DNA of 64,000 bases from Cadophora sp. MPI-SDFR-AT-0126 (taxonomy: Eukaryota; Ascomycota; Leotiomycetes; Helotiales; Ploettnerulaceae). Under the pieces are notes generated by a model. The model saw only the letters and a list, made by a program, of their open reading frames with translations, was not told the DNA's origin and searched no databases. The DNA lies in assembly GCA_020747065.1 (NCBI GenBank), contig JAGMVK010000007.1, forward strand, positions 2,852,001-2,916,000, in the 5' to 3' direction. The position numbers were made by a program, and so were the translations under genes. Shown here piece by piece: positions 37,680 to 49,302 of the stretch; the first letter of the stretch is position 1; each line of letters opens with the position of its first letter.

Positions 37680-40191
37680 ATACGTGCAAATACGCACCTG
37701 GGGGAGGAAAAGAAGAAGCTTGGATGAAGACGGAGATGGTGATCCAAACGAACTGAGAAGTGAAGAAGTATGACGAATTGAAGATATCAAGGTTGAAATG
37801 CACGTTTCCGAGAACGTGAGACCGTTCCACTTTAGTTTAAATAGTTACCCAAAACGTAACCGGCCTATGTGTGTAGTGCATGCGCTGGCACGTTACTTAC
37901 CGACTTGGAAGTACTTGCACTTCTGCGGATCCAGGGACGAACTGGTTCGGCTGATGACCCAGTCAGTGCACTCTGGCTGTGACGACAATGAAGCCTCTAG
38001 ATCTCAAGTCTAGATCTCAAGTTTACATCCGGAATCTTGCTAGGCTCTTATCGATCGTTCTGTTTTGCCCTTGCCGCATTTCCTTCTCTTCTTCTCCTCT
38101 TCAGAAGCCAGCCACAATCTGGCAAGTATGTCACCGCTACACTTCACCCAAATTCCCAGCCTCCAAACCGCCACCAGTCCGTAGCAAGATCCAATATCAC
38201 GCTCTCCTCTCCTCTGTACGGAAGATCCCGAGATCTCATCGCCGGCCAGCTCTCCCCTCGGTCCGAACCAGATCTGCACCTCTCATGCTTCATGCATGCA
38301 TGCGGACGCTGGGCGTTGGCGCATTATTCAGCTCACCAAGCTTCAAGCTTCTTTTTCTTTTCGGGAAGACTTGTGACATTTGTTATCGGGTATCGATACC
38401 GAAGTGCCCTGCACTGTCAGAGATCTCATACTAGCAGTTTAAAGGTGAGTTTCTATGTGTTCATACTGTACCGTGCAAGAACCATCTCTTTAACGAACTG
38501 TGGTCCTGGCGAATTAACCTTATCTCTAACAGTAGCTTTCCTTCTCAAGACTTCAGCTCCCAAAAGTGCAAAGATAACTAAATTGTGATCATCTCAACCT
38601 GAAATGTTATTGAGACACTGCACTGGTTCATCTGACTTATTTCCGGTATCTTCAACAATATCTCCCTCCCGGCCCTACCGTACACGAGTAAAGTGACAAC
38701 ACCAGCAAAACAAACCCACCGAGCGCCGCACACAATACTAATACTGAGTGCCCAAATAATGCAGCCTCACACCTTCATCACACCGCTGCCTGCCAGAGCT
38801 GGCTTTGGCAAACTCTCCACCTCCACCTGAAAAACGAGCACCGCACAACTTCTCCGTTGTCCGTGCTTCCATTCTAGCTAGATGGCTAGCTTGAATCGAT
38901 GAGCTGTCAAAATTACAGTTTAAGCTTGTTATCAGAAATCTGATAGTGGCGTCGATTAATTTTCGATAGCTTTCCTTCTCGTCTTCTCAAAGCCAAGCGA
39001 TGCAGCGTTGGGCTGCATTTTCCTTGGCTGAAGGCAAAATCGAAATTGAAAGTGAGTGTTCGGTGTGGAATTTCCTAGAGACAGTATCCAACATGTGAGG
39101 ATCTTTTGAGCTCTTTTGGGACCTGAGTGAATCTGTAGGAGAAGGACGGAGAAGATGTTTGAGTGTTTCTTGTTCGGGATTTGTTAAGCTGCGGGGTATA
39201 ACATCTACGTGGACTTGAAAGTCGATATCTATATCAGTAAGTGTCTTTTACTTTTTCTGATCATGTATCAGGCTCTAGCTCTTGGGAATATACGTCCTGG
39301 ATCGCTGCCACTTTGTTATTTTGGTGATCATGTTGACGTTGATGTTGATGTTGACATTCGCATTCTATGATCTTTTCTGCAGACCAAGATACTTCTCTGG
39401 TAGGCATGGGGGCCGTTCAAACACAAACCGACTGTTCGGAACCTTATTATTGAAGTTGTACTTTGTAATCGCAACGTTTATAGCATCTCTCAGCTCCAAA
39501 GGCCTTTCGTTGCCCTTGTCTATCCAACCGTACCTTCGTCTGTATCGCATCTCCTGTCGTTCGGATAGTCATCGTCATGCTCTCTGTCAAGAGTGTGCAC
39601 TTAAACATGACTCTGGCAGCTTGACTAAGTCTCTCTCCTTGGAACGTCTTACCGGTATCGTTCGGAAAGGATCACACCTTAGCACTCTTGAATTTGATTT
39701 CGGACTTGGAATCTGAGGTTCGGCAATGACTGTTTTGAGCTTCAGATTCGCAGATTTTCACGTCGAGATGTAGAACCGTTTCGGGATCTTATGCAAGCTT
39801 CCGCTTTGTACCTAGGCAGGCAACTTTTGCCTGCGTCCTAATTCGGATCGCTCATTGCTTGTAGAGTTGTTTCAAAGCATTTACATAGTCTCGACCTTGT
39901 ATTGTACTTGTTCCATATATCAAAACAAATTTGTCTGCCAAGGAAGTTCACAGATTCCCACATCTCGACTTAGTGATGTGATACCAGCGTCCGAATATTT
40001 CTACGATTCGCTTAATAATCTGACGAAGTAAATAAAACTCGCAGGGACAACCACAGCCCGCTTGATTGCGGAAATTCAATCTCTCCCAGTGTATTTATTA
40101 CTTAGCTCCTCTTCCAATTACGTGTCCATTGAGATACAATGCCTTGATTCGTCTCGGGAGAAAGACACATCATGGGCCTCATTCTTCGACG

Positions 40192-41077
40192 ATGAGCGAG
40201 GTCAGAGATCCGTTAGCCGGCATGATAGACTTTCTTGAAGTACAGCCTTGGAATTTGGTAAGGAGTCCTAAGCAGGAAAGCTTTTCTCATCTGATTCCGT
40301 CTCTTACTACACTTCCTTATTAGCACCCTCGAATTTCCAAGGACTGAATCTCAACTCGTTAACATCGGTCGGATGACCAAACACAGGCGAATGTCCACGC
40401 TGCGGACCCGAAGACTTCGAAGAAATTCACTTCTTCGACTCTCTGGAGGTTGACATGAAAAAAGGATCATTTGTTTCGACATGTCAAGCTAGTGGTTACA
40501 AACAGGACGATATCATCTGTGATGTTCATTCTAAAGATGTATAGAATCTGCATTCCCTGATCATCCATCGTCCTTGGAAGATGGCCATTCCGGTCGATTT
40601 TGACGACATGGATGTGAAGGTGACAAAAGTTGTTCGAGATTCGATCCAGATCTCTGCTGTCGGGATGCCTATGGAGGCCCCGGTTGATTACGTTCTTTCT
40701 GCACCCAACTTCGAGACAAGAGTCTGGCTTTGGAACGCGATGTTCCTACTGTGGATATAACCACGGAGATTTTGCAAGAGTGTCTGACTATGCTGGGTAG
40801 ATGGCAACATTATCTTTGCGGTGCTGGAATCAATATATAAAGAAACTTGGAAAACGAATATGGTCGTGATATGTCCGCAGCTCTCCAAGAACGACAGAGC
40901 GAGGGGCTGGATACAGTGTCAGCTAATAGGGAAGGGATTGCAGAAGGGCGAAACGAGAACGAATTTCGGCTTCTAAGGTGGATGGATTGGAAGACTAAAA
41001 GAGTCGAATACCACAATGCCAGGCTCAGGAAGATGGAAGGTATTCTTGTGTACTACCGACTGTGGATTTATTGGTGA
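40192..41077 (+). pseudogene. Decayed protein-coding gene of unknown family
   Basis: Coding-like segments run in one direction but are broken. An ATG at 40192 opens MSEVRDPLAGMIDFLEVQPW, followed by a possible intron. Then comes ECPRCGPEDFEEIHFFDSLE... up to an in-frame TAG at about 40541. The same frame resumes through LIIHRPWKMAIPVDFDDMD to FETRVWLW. A one-base shift then leads into ERDVPTVDITTEILQECL, a TAA at about 40837, and a final open stretch (YGRDMSAALQERQSEGLDTV) to the stop at 41077. I do not recognise the family. Both in-frame stops could come from C-to-T changes at CpA, as repeat-induced point mutation makes. An intron-rich intact gene is the alternative. Confidence 0.45.
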
Positions 41078-41382
41078 ATCTACAAGCATGTAGTTTTATT
41101 TGGCTGTTCAAGCAGCACAATTATGGATCAGAACGACTCAAAGTCTATTCATGCTCAACAGGAACCGACACACGCATCACTTATTTGTAGTGGTCCAAGG
41201 CGTGCAATAAAAGACTTTACCTTGCCAGTACTTTCCACGACAGGGTGAAATCTCGTGTAACCTGCTGGAAGAGTTCAGGCTTATATGGGAAGACATCGAA
41301 GCTGATACAACTGAGAAATTTCAAGGGGGAAATAATGGTTCACGGCCAAATGCAATGCATAAATCTATACAACCCATTTTGT

Positions 41383-42728
41383 TTACTTCGACTTGACTCC
41401 GTTAACGCCTTGATCATTCACACCGCCTTTGGGAATAGACTCCATCTTTGTCAGACTCGTCTGTTTCAAGGGAGGAAGCAGACTTCGGGTCATTTGTCTC
41501 GACTGCTGAGACATCAAAGCATCCACAATCACTAACGCAGCCATAGCCTCAACAATTGGCACAGCTCGAGGTACAACACATGGATCATGTCGTCCCTTGG
41601 CTTCCAAAACACCGCCTTCTTCTCCGTCGTACGTAGCTGTCTGTTGGGCTTTGCCAATGGTCGCAGGTGGCTTGAAAGCAACTCTGAAGTATATTGGTGC
41701 CCCATTTGTGATTCCTCCCTGAATACCGCCGGAATTGTTGGTCTTCGTCGTGAGTTTTGGTCTTGGGACGCCGTTCTTTGATGCGCCGGTCTCCATAGGT
41801 GGAACTACAGGCGCAAGAATGAATGCATCGTTGTGCTCAGAGCCAGGGACTTCACAGCCGCCGAATCCAGACCCAATCTCGAAGCCTTTTGATGCTGGTA
41901 TGCTCAACATGGCGTGTGCGAGCATGGCTTCCATCTTGTCGAACACAGGCTCTCCTAATCCGCTCGGCACATTTCTGATAACACAGGTGACTGTTCCACC
42001 GATACTGTCCTCCCTATCTCTGAATTCTGCAATGTGATCTCCCATAACTTTCGCCGCCTTTGCATCTGGACACCGGACTGGCACAAACTCGTCAACCTTC
42101 TCGCGGGTGATTGTCTGGATCAGGGAAAGGAAGGCTGGATTCGAAGCGGGCGTAGGATGTTCCGCCGTTGCAGGGAACATATGCTTTCCACCCACAGAAG
42201 TCACAAATGCTACAATCTCGATCCCGTGTGCCAGCTTCAGGTATTTCTCTGCAATCGCACTGGCAGCCACCCGTCCTATTGTCTCCCGCGCAGAACTACG
42301 TCCCCCTCCACTGCTTGCCTTGACGCCGTATTTCTCGAGATATGTCCAGTCTGCGTGGCTGGGACGAGGGTAGAGGTCCATCGTGGAGTTTCCGTAGTCC
42401 TTGGGTCTTTGGTCTTTGTTGCGAACGATCATTGCGATTGGCGTTCCCAGCGTGACGCCGAATTCTGTGCCGGATTGAATCTCGACCACGTCCATCTCAT
42501 TTCGGGGTGTAGTGAGGGCGCTCTGGCCTGGTCTTCGTCTCGTCATCTGCGGCTGGATATCCTCCTCTGTGAGTTGCATTCCGGGCGGTACACCGTCGAC
42601 GATACATCCCACCGAGCGGCAATGCGATTCGCCATAGCTGTAGAAACATTAGTCGCTGGAACATGGAACAGTATCAATTGAGGCGATACTTACGTGGTGA
42701 CCTTGAAATATTGACCGAAAGTAGACAT
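41383..42728 (-). CDS. ARO2: Chorismate synthase
   Basis: Exons 42694-42728 and 41383-42637 give 429 residues in one frame. The enzyme converts 5-enolpyruvylshikimate-3-phosphate to chorismate, the last common step to Phe, Tyr and Trp, using reduced FMN. The N-terminus [20 protein letters not shown] is rebuilt across the intron and is diagnostic of the family. Other signatures are [41 protein letters not shown] and [10 protein letters not shown]. The length fits bifunctional fungal enzymes that also carry flavin reductase activity. The C-terminal tail after about residue 400 is short, polar and without a domain. It shares a 215-base promoter region with the divergent lipoate ligase gene. Confidence 0.97.
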
Positions 42729-42943
42729 CTTGGCTGGGTATAAAGTTGCGAGGTTGAGTTGAGGATGCGTCTAAAAATTCCAATGTGGTGTTATTTTTGA
42801 GCCTGATGACTCGTCGAGGGGTTGCCGAGCTCGGTCAATTTACAGGGGCTTTGAGGGTGTCTGTAGCGAAGTTCTAGGGGCTCTAGCGATTCAATGGTCG
42901 CAGCTCGAAGCTGAATCAACAAACTTTCTTGTTTCGTTCCTCA
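42729..42943. promoter_or_regulatory. Bidirectional promoter, ARO2 (-) and lipoate ligase (+)
   Basis: Only 215 bases separate the two start codons. The region contains TATAAA near 42737 and ATGACTC at 42806-42812. ATGACTC matches most of the Gcn4/CPC1 site that drives amino-acid biosynthesis genes in fungi. That it works on ARO2 here is inference. Confidence 0.5.
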
Positions 42944-44267
42944 ATGGCTCCCTCTAGAGGATTCAAATGCTTGCAAAGAGCTCGACTGCAATTACCACGG
43001 CAGAATGTGCGACAATTCTCGGATTTCGTGCGCGCAGTCGCAGATCCATCAAACAAATACCAAGTCTACACTTCTCGAAGTCCCAACCCGTACCTCAACC
43101 TCTCGATCGAACACTACCTCCTCCAAAAGTCGCCGGCGGACTCTACCATCCTCTTTCTATACACCAATCGACCAAGTGTGATCATTGGCCGCAACCAGAA
43201 TCCTTGGACGGAAGTCAACCTTGGCCTGTTGCGAAATGATAAAGCAATTCTGCAGAATGCAGACCATCGAGTGCAGCTCGTACGCCGAAGATCTGGAGGA
43301 GGAACTGTCTTCCACGATGAAGGAAACGTCAATTACAGCGTCATTATGCCCACAGCAGAGTTCGACCGAGATAAACACGCAGAAATGGTAGCCAGAGCGC
43401 TGTGGAAATTGGGCGTGGAGAAAGTCAGGGTCAATGAACGACATGATATTGTGGTAGACAAGACAGTACCGGGGGAAGGGGAACTCCCCTTCAAGATATC
43501 TGGGTCAGCATACAAACTTACGAGGTTGAGGTCTGTACATCATGGAACATGTCTTTTGTCGAGTCCCAATATCGGTTCTATATCAAAATATCTGCGAGCT
43601 CCTGGGAAACCGTTCATCAAGGCCAAGGGTGTGGAGAGTGTGAGTTCTAGGATAACGAATGTTGGAATGAACAATGCAAAGTTTGAGGGAGCAGTCAAGC
43701 ATGAGTTTTGGAAGATGTATAGCCATAGCAAGGGCAGGACGGTTGGCCGGGCAGAGATGGAGGTCCCTGAGATCAAGCGGGGACTGGAGGAATTGCTGGT
43801 ATGTGACAGCTGCAGGAGAAAGAGCAAGGCTAATTGTTTTCCAGTCCGAGGATTGGATATATGGCCAGACTCCTCAGTTCGAATTCTCGACATCTGGACT
43901 TGACGGAGATGCTTTGTCTGAGAAAGACACGAGGCGATTTCCTCAAGGGGTAAGCCTCACTTCTGCAGAGAACTGCCAAATGCTTGCTGACTAGGAAACT
44001 TAGTTGGAGCTGTCCTTCAGAGCAAGGAATGCGGTGATCCAATCATTGTCTATCAAGAACGGGGAACAGTTCATGGTCACGTCGACGATCAAGGGCAAGA
44101 AACTCCACGAGATCAACGACTGGAATTCTGTTCTTGCTTCACCGTTCAAGAAGTCTTTCGCGGGAAAGAATCGTGTCAGAGTTCAGGCCGAATTGGCAAA
44201 GTCTATGAATGAGCTGTTTGGCGCTGGTTCGTATGATGCTGGTGATTATGTCCATCCTCTTTGGTGA
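42944..44267 (+). CDS. AIM22: Mitochondrial lipoate-protein ligase (LplA/Aim22 family)
   Basis: Exons 42944-43798, 43845-43949 and 44004-44267 give 407 residues in one frame. The enzyme attaches lipoate (via lipoyl-AMP or by transfer) to E2 subunits of 2-oxo acid dehydrogenases and to glycine-cleavage H protein. The first about 30 residues are basic with Arg, Gln and Ser and no acid, as in a mitochondrial presequence; the ATG at 42944 is the first in frame. The LplA fold is marked by YLNLSIEHYLL, VIIGRNQNPW and RRRSGGGTVFHDEGNVNYS, the last being the lipoate/adenylate-binding block. FKISGSAYKL carries the conserved Lys, then comes HGTCLL. The C-terminal accessory domain follows (KNGEQFMVTSTIKGKKLHE). 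The symbol follows the yeast homologue; octanoyl transfer is a possible alternative activity. Confidence 0.93.
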
Positions 44268-44656
44268 GTGGAAACGGCAGCTAATTCTCCAAAGGAGTCG
44301 AAAAGGAATCTTCTTTGGCGGTGGACGGGGAAAACCCTCTTGCGATTGAACCAGACAGGATTGTAGAAGTAAATTGACCAGAATGGATTGAATGTGGAGC
44401 GACATGGTGTAGGATACGTTGATATATAGACTTAAACATTTCACGGCCCGTAAATCTGAGTGTCCATATTTCTCGTCCGCTATGGGATCTACGTGATATG
44501 GAGGGATAGACCTCAATTGGGCGATGTTGCCTGGGTGTAAACAAAAGTTTTGATGAAAAGAATCCACTCTTGACTCATGCTAGGTAAGCAAGTATTACAT
44601 CGAGATCATATTTCTCCCCATCAGAGGCAAGTCATCGGCAGAAAATCCTTAAGTGG

Positions 44657-44728
44657 TTTCGCGTTGTTGTCGCGCTAGGACTGCCCGCTGACAAAAAGTG
44701 GCAGGGGGGACGCGCCCTAAGTCGCGTT
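44657..44728. promoter_or_regulatory. Cell-cycle-type promoter elements upstream of RNR large subunit
   Basis: TTTCGCG (44657-44663) is the reverse complement of CGCGAAA, the SCB consensus. GACGCGCC (44709-44716) and GTCGCGTT (44721-44728) resemble MCB cores (ACGCGT). They lie 230-300 bases before the start codon. Ribonucleotide reductase genes are classic MBF/SBF targets, so S-phase regulation is a reasonable inference; no footprint is shown here. Confidence 0.4.
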
Positions 44729-44961
44729 GCTGAAGTACTTCAGAAAACATTCCTGCTCCTCGTCCTCTTTCCTCCATCAAAACCAAACACTGCGACCTCT
44801 CTTCCCTCCTCTCCAACTCCCTCGAGCCTGCAACTCCACTTGGTTGATTGTTCCGAGTAACACTGCATCCCATTGTCACTTGAGTACAATCATCGAAAGT
44901 AGCATACTCTTGCCACCCCATTCCTCAAAGGCATACCCCTCCACCGCTACACGTCGCCATC

Positions 44962-47861
44962 ATGTTCGTGTTCAAGCGTGGTATGTATTGCATCTTCTCT
45001 CTGTCTCTAGCACTATGTTCTCCTCCCATTGGCCTATGCTAATGTTCCTGCAGATGGTCGCAAGGAGCGTGTTCAGTTCGACAAGATCACAGCCCGTGTC
45101 TCTCGACTGTGTTATGGACTCGATGCTGAACATGTTGATGCCGCAGCAATCACCCAGAAGGTTATCTCCGGTGTCTACCAAGGCGTCACTACAGTCGAAC
45201 TTGACAATCTGGTGCGTCTTCATCTTCGCAACGCGTCGGATCGCGTCGTGGGCACCTGCTGACTTTTCTGCCCCACAGGCCGCAGAGACTGCTGCATACA
45301 TGACTGTCACCCATCCCGACTATGCCATCCTCGCTGCACGCATTGCAGTTTCCAACCTTCACAAACAGACGAAGAAGCAGTTTTCGACTGTCATTTCCGA
45401 CCTCTACCACTATGTGAACCCACGAAACAAGAGAGCATCCCCCATGATCAGCCAAGCAACATACGAATGCGTGATGAAGCACGAGGCGGAACTCAACTCT
45501 GCAATTGTCTACGATCGGGATTTCAACTATCAATACTTCGGATTTAAGACCCTCGAGAGATCCTACCTCCTGCGCCTTGATGGCAAGATTGCCGAACGTC
45601 CACAACATATGATTATGCGAGTGGCAGTTGGTATTCACGGCGACGACATCGAGGCCGCTATCGAGACATATAACCTGATGTCCAGCAAATACTTCACACA
45701 CGCTTCTCCAACTCTCTTTGCTGCTGGCACCCCACAAGCACAACTCTCCTCATGCTTCTTGATCGACATGAAGGAGGATAGCATTGACGGCATTTACGAC
45801 ACACTCAAGACTTGCGCCATGATTTCCAAGAATGCTGGAGGTATTGGTCTCAATGTCCATAGAATCCGTGCTACTGGCGCATACATTGCTGGTACCAACG
45901 GAAACTCCAACGGCATTGTTCCCATGCTCCGAGTTTTCAACAACACAGCCAGATATGTCGATCAGGGTGGAAACAAGCGTCCTGGTGCTTTCGCCATCTA
46001 CCTTGAGCCATGGCACGCAGATGTCTTTGAGTTCCTAGATCTCCGCAAGAATCACGGCAAGGAGGAGGTTCGCGCACGCGACCTTTTCTACGCCCTGTGG
46101 ATTCCCGATCTCTTCATGAAGCGTGTCGAGAAGAACGGCATGTGGACTTTGATGTGCCCCAATGAGTGCCCTGGTCTCGCCGATGTCTATGGTGATGAGT
46201 TTGAAGCTCTCTACGAGAAGTATGAAGCAGAAGGCAAGGGTCGCAAGACCATCAAGGCTCAAAAGCTTTGGTACTCCATTCTCGAGGCCCAAACTGAGAC
46301 CGGAAACCCTTTCATGCTCTACAAGGATGCCTGCAACCGAAAGAGTAACCAAAAGAACCTTGGTACCATTCGCAGCTCCAATCTTTGCACAGAGATCATC
46401 GAGTATTGTGCCCCTGATGAGGTCGCTGTTTGCAACTTGGCTTCTCTTGCTCTGCCAACATTTGTCAACCAGAATGATGGTAGCTACGACTTCCAAAAGC
46501 TCCACCAGGTGTGCCAGGTTGTTGTCAAGAACCTGAACAAGATCATCGACATCAACTACTACCCCGTTCCCGAGGCACGGAAGAGCAACTTCCGTCACAG
46601 ACCCATTGCCGTTGGTGTCCAGGGTCTTGCTGATGTTTTCCTCGCTCTCCGTCTTCCTTTTGAGTCTCCTGAAGCCAAGCACCTCAATATTCAGATCTTC
46701 GAGACCATCTACCACGCTGCTCTCACTTCGTCCGTCGAACTCGCCAAGGTCCACGGCACCTACGAGACGTACGAAGGCTCCCCAGCATCCCAAGGAGAGC
46801 TCCAATATGATATGTGGAAAGTCACACCTACCGATCTCTGGGATTGGGATTCTTTGAAGCAACAGATCAAGCAACATGGTCTTCGCAACAGTTTGCTTGT
46901 TGCGCCTATGCCAACTGCCAGCACCAGTCAAATTCTTGGCTTCAACGAGTGCTTCGAGCCATACACCTCCAACATCTACTCTCGTCGTGTGTTGGCTGGT
47001 GAATTCCAAGTTGTCAATCCTTGGTTGCTGAAGGATCTCGTTGACATGGGACTTTGGTCCGACAACATGAAGAACCGTATCATCGCTGATGGTGGTTCAA
47101 TTCAGAATATTCCCAACATCCCTGCCGACATCAAGGCCCTCTACAAGACTGTTTGGGAGATTTCTCAGCGCACTATCGTCCAGATGGCAGCTGACCGTGG
47201 TGCATACATCGATCAGTCGCAATCGATGAACATTCACATGAAGGATCCAACCATGGGCAAGATCACCAGCATGCACTTCGCTGGTTGGAAGTTGGGTCTG
47301 AAAACTGGCATGTACTATCTCCGTACGATGGCAGCTTCAGCTCCTATTCAGTTCACTGTCGATCAAGAGGCTCTTCTTGTTGCCGATACCAACGTTGCTC
47401 GAGAGCGCATTACCAAAAAGCGACCTTCGACTGGTTTCATCACCCAATCTCCTGGCCCTCAGCCAATGTACCGAAAGACTTCCCCCAGCGGTGCCCCAAA
47501 CGGGGTTCCGACGCCGACGGCAACTCCTCCGCCGGCGTCTGAGAACAAGAAGTTCACTCCTGCAGCTGTCATTCAGACCCCATCTTTCAAGGCTGATGTT
47601 CCAGAGGGAGATTCTCCCAAGTCTCTTGCCACTGAGCCAGCAGTTGCACCCCCCAAGGAAGAGCAACTTCCCGAGCCTGCAAATCCAGCCAAGACACAGG
47701 AAGAGGATGTCAAGGGCGAGAGTGATGACAGAGAGCATGATATCTATGCCGAGGCTGCTCTGCAGTGTAAGTTGTCCACTTCTCTGACAGTTTTAAACAT
47801 TACTAACAACTATTTAGGCAGCATTGAGAACAGAGAGGAGTGTATGATGTGTAGTGGTTAG
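44962..47861 (+). CDS. RNR1: Ribonucleoside-diphosphate reductase large subunit (class Ia)
   Basis: Exons 44962-44980, 45054-45211, 45279-47766 and 47818-47861 give 902 residues in one frame. The tiny first exon gives MFVFKR, as in other fungi. The enzyme reduces NDPs to dNDPs in the cytosol with the small subunit. An ATP-cone-type N-terminus ([19 protein letters not shown]) is followed by the barrel. Active-site Cys is in [11 protein letters not shown], the N-x-C-x-E radical motif is in [11 protein letters not shown], and the partner Cys in [18 protein letters not shown] block is present as [13 protein letters not shown]. The C-terminal swinging arm EECMMCSG has the CxxC that takes electrons from thioredoxin, and lies on its own last exon. 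The linker before it, about residues 800-885, is Pro/Ala/Glu-rich and disordered. Confidence 0.98.
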
Positions 47862-49302
47862 ATTGTGTCGGGATTGTTAATGACGGATACATGGTTTGAT
47901 GCTCACGCTTTTATGGTTTGCTCACTTTTACGGCGTTTGGCATTTGATAGTTGCCTTGTCTTCCTTTGCATGATGGGATTTGGGTTTAGTAATATGCTTC
48001 TTTGCATCGATGGACGGATAGGATTGACCAGCTAGACTGGAAGGTTTATTGACCTGTATGTTATGTTGAAATAAATAGGTCCTCGGAGACATACTCTCTG
48101 GAACCGAACGAAATCTCTGTATTTGAAGTCTTCTTGCTAGCCCATGCCCCAGAAGTGAAGGAGGAGGAAGTGTCCAGTTGAGATCTCTCATCATCTGTCG
48201 CCTGCCCCACTATCTTCAATCACTGCCAGGCGGAAAATGGTCGGCCCGCTGAAATCTTACCTAGTACATGACTTCCCAGTCCTTCCCCTCCACACAAGAT
48301 CATCATCACCATCAGCATCAACATCATATCTGACTCATCTTCATCAGCCACTGAGCGATCACGGCCACATCTGGCAGACCGAAAGCGAATGCTAGGAAAG
48401 TATTAGGAAATTCAAAGTATATGGATAAGCTTTTACGACGACGGATGTTCAGCAATATCACGCACGTAGATGATTTCTGGGCCTCTGTCCTGACAATCTA
48501 GGCCACTTCTTACTTATCTTCGTTCTCGCTCCAATAGTGGTCTTAGGCTGAATGCCGATCGAAAGAATCCAGACAGAGGACATTTGACCAAAATACTTCT
48601 TGAGGTGTTGGCAGCAGCATGCAACGACGGGCTTCTCCCACAGGATTGGTGGATGACCATCCCCCTCAAACAAGCTTCTCCGCTCCCGTGATCCCGTGGA
48701 AGCGCGTCCACTTTCGTACCAAGTACTGAGAAGTAGCAGCTTGTCACACCGGAGTTCAAAGTTCTCTGTACTCTCATCGCTCAGCTGAAAAACATCCACG
48801 GCTACTATCATGCAACCATCCTTCAGCTGCGTCGTCGGTCAGCGTTGCCATTCGTCGACTGTCGTGGCACCGCATGTTCTCCTCTTTGTACTCATCCAGT
48901 GATACCTCCCAATATCAGCCACAGTCTCCTGGCTCGAAAGTAGCTGGGGCAGATACATGCCATCAGATGTGTTGACTCGGAAGCTGGTTCAGCCTGGAAG
49001 AAGGGACCATGTGCGTGTCAGCCTACTACATTTCCGGTGGTGCTACCAATAAACATGTTGATACCGCCCCCATCGATCTAGACTTCCGTTCTTCCTTCTC
49101 TGTCATTCATTCTTGGCGGCATTTCTCGATCCACAAGTATCGCGATATCGATGGAAACTGGAGATTGGTGTTGGATTCTGTTGGTCGAAGACAACACTCG
49201 ACAGATGTTTGATAGCCTTGGCTAATCCAGCGGTCTCATCGCGTTCTGAGAGTTGTTGTGTACGAGGAGAGGAGATTCAAGCTGGGAGTGTAGACGGGCA
49301 GG
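47862..49302. other. Intergenic, RNR 3' flank and kelch-gene promoter
   Basis: About 1.4 kb with no recognised gene. Open frames on both strands are short and lack domains. Confidence 0.5.

Larger units (their letters stand above)
34865..40191. other. 5.3 kb gene-poor region upstream of the CFEM gene
   Basis: No recognisable protein-coding gene on either strand. Short tandem repeats occur (35057-35105, 37654-37679, 39335-39360), and there is a 14-base direct repeat around TAGATCTCAAG near 37995-38020. The composition changes from purine-rich near 35.7 kb to mixed. Open frames of up to about 180 codons here lack domains and overlap each other on both strands. Confidence 0.5.

Noticed and set aside
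39282..39716. 144-codon frame with a hydrophobic start (LVIMLTLMLMLTFAF)
   Set aside because: The hydrophobic run comes from a GTTGAC/GTTGAT simple repeat; there is no family match I know.
46035..47009. 324-codon minus-strand frame inside the RNR gene
   Set aside because: Antisense shadow. The plus strand carries all catalytic motifs of ribonucleotide reductase.
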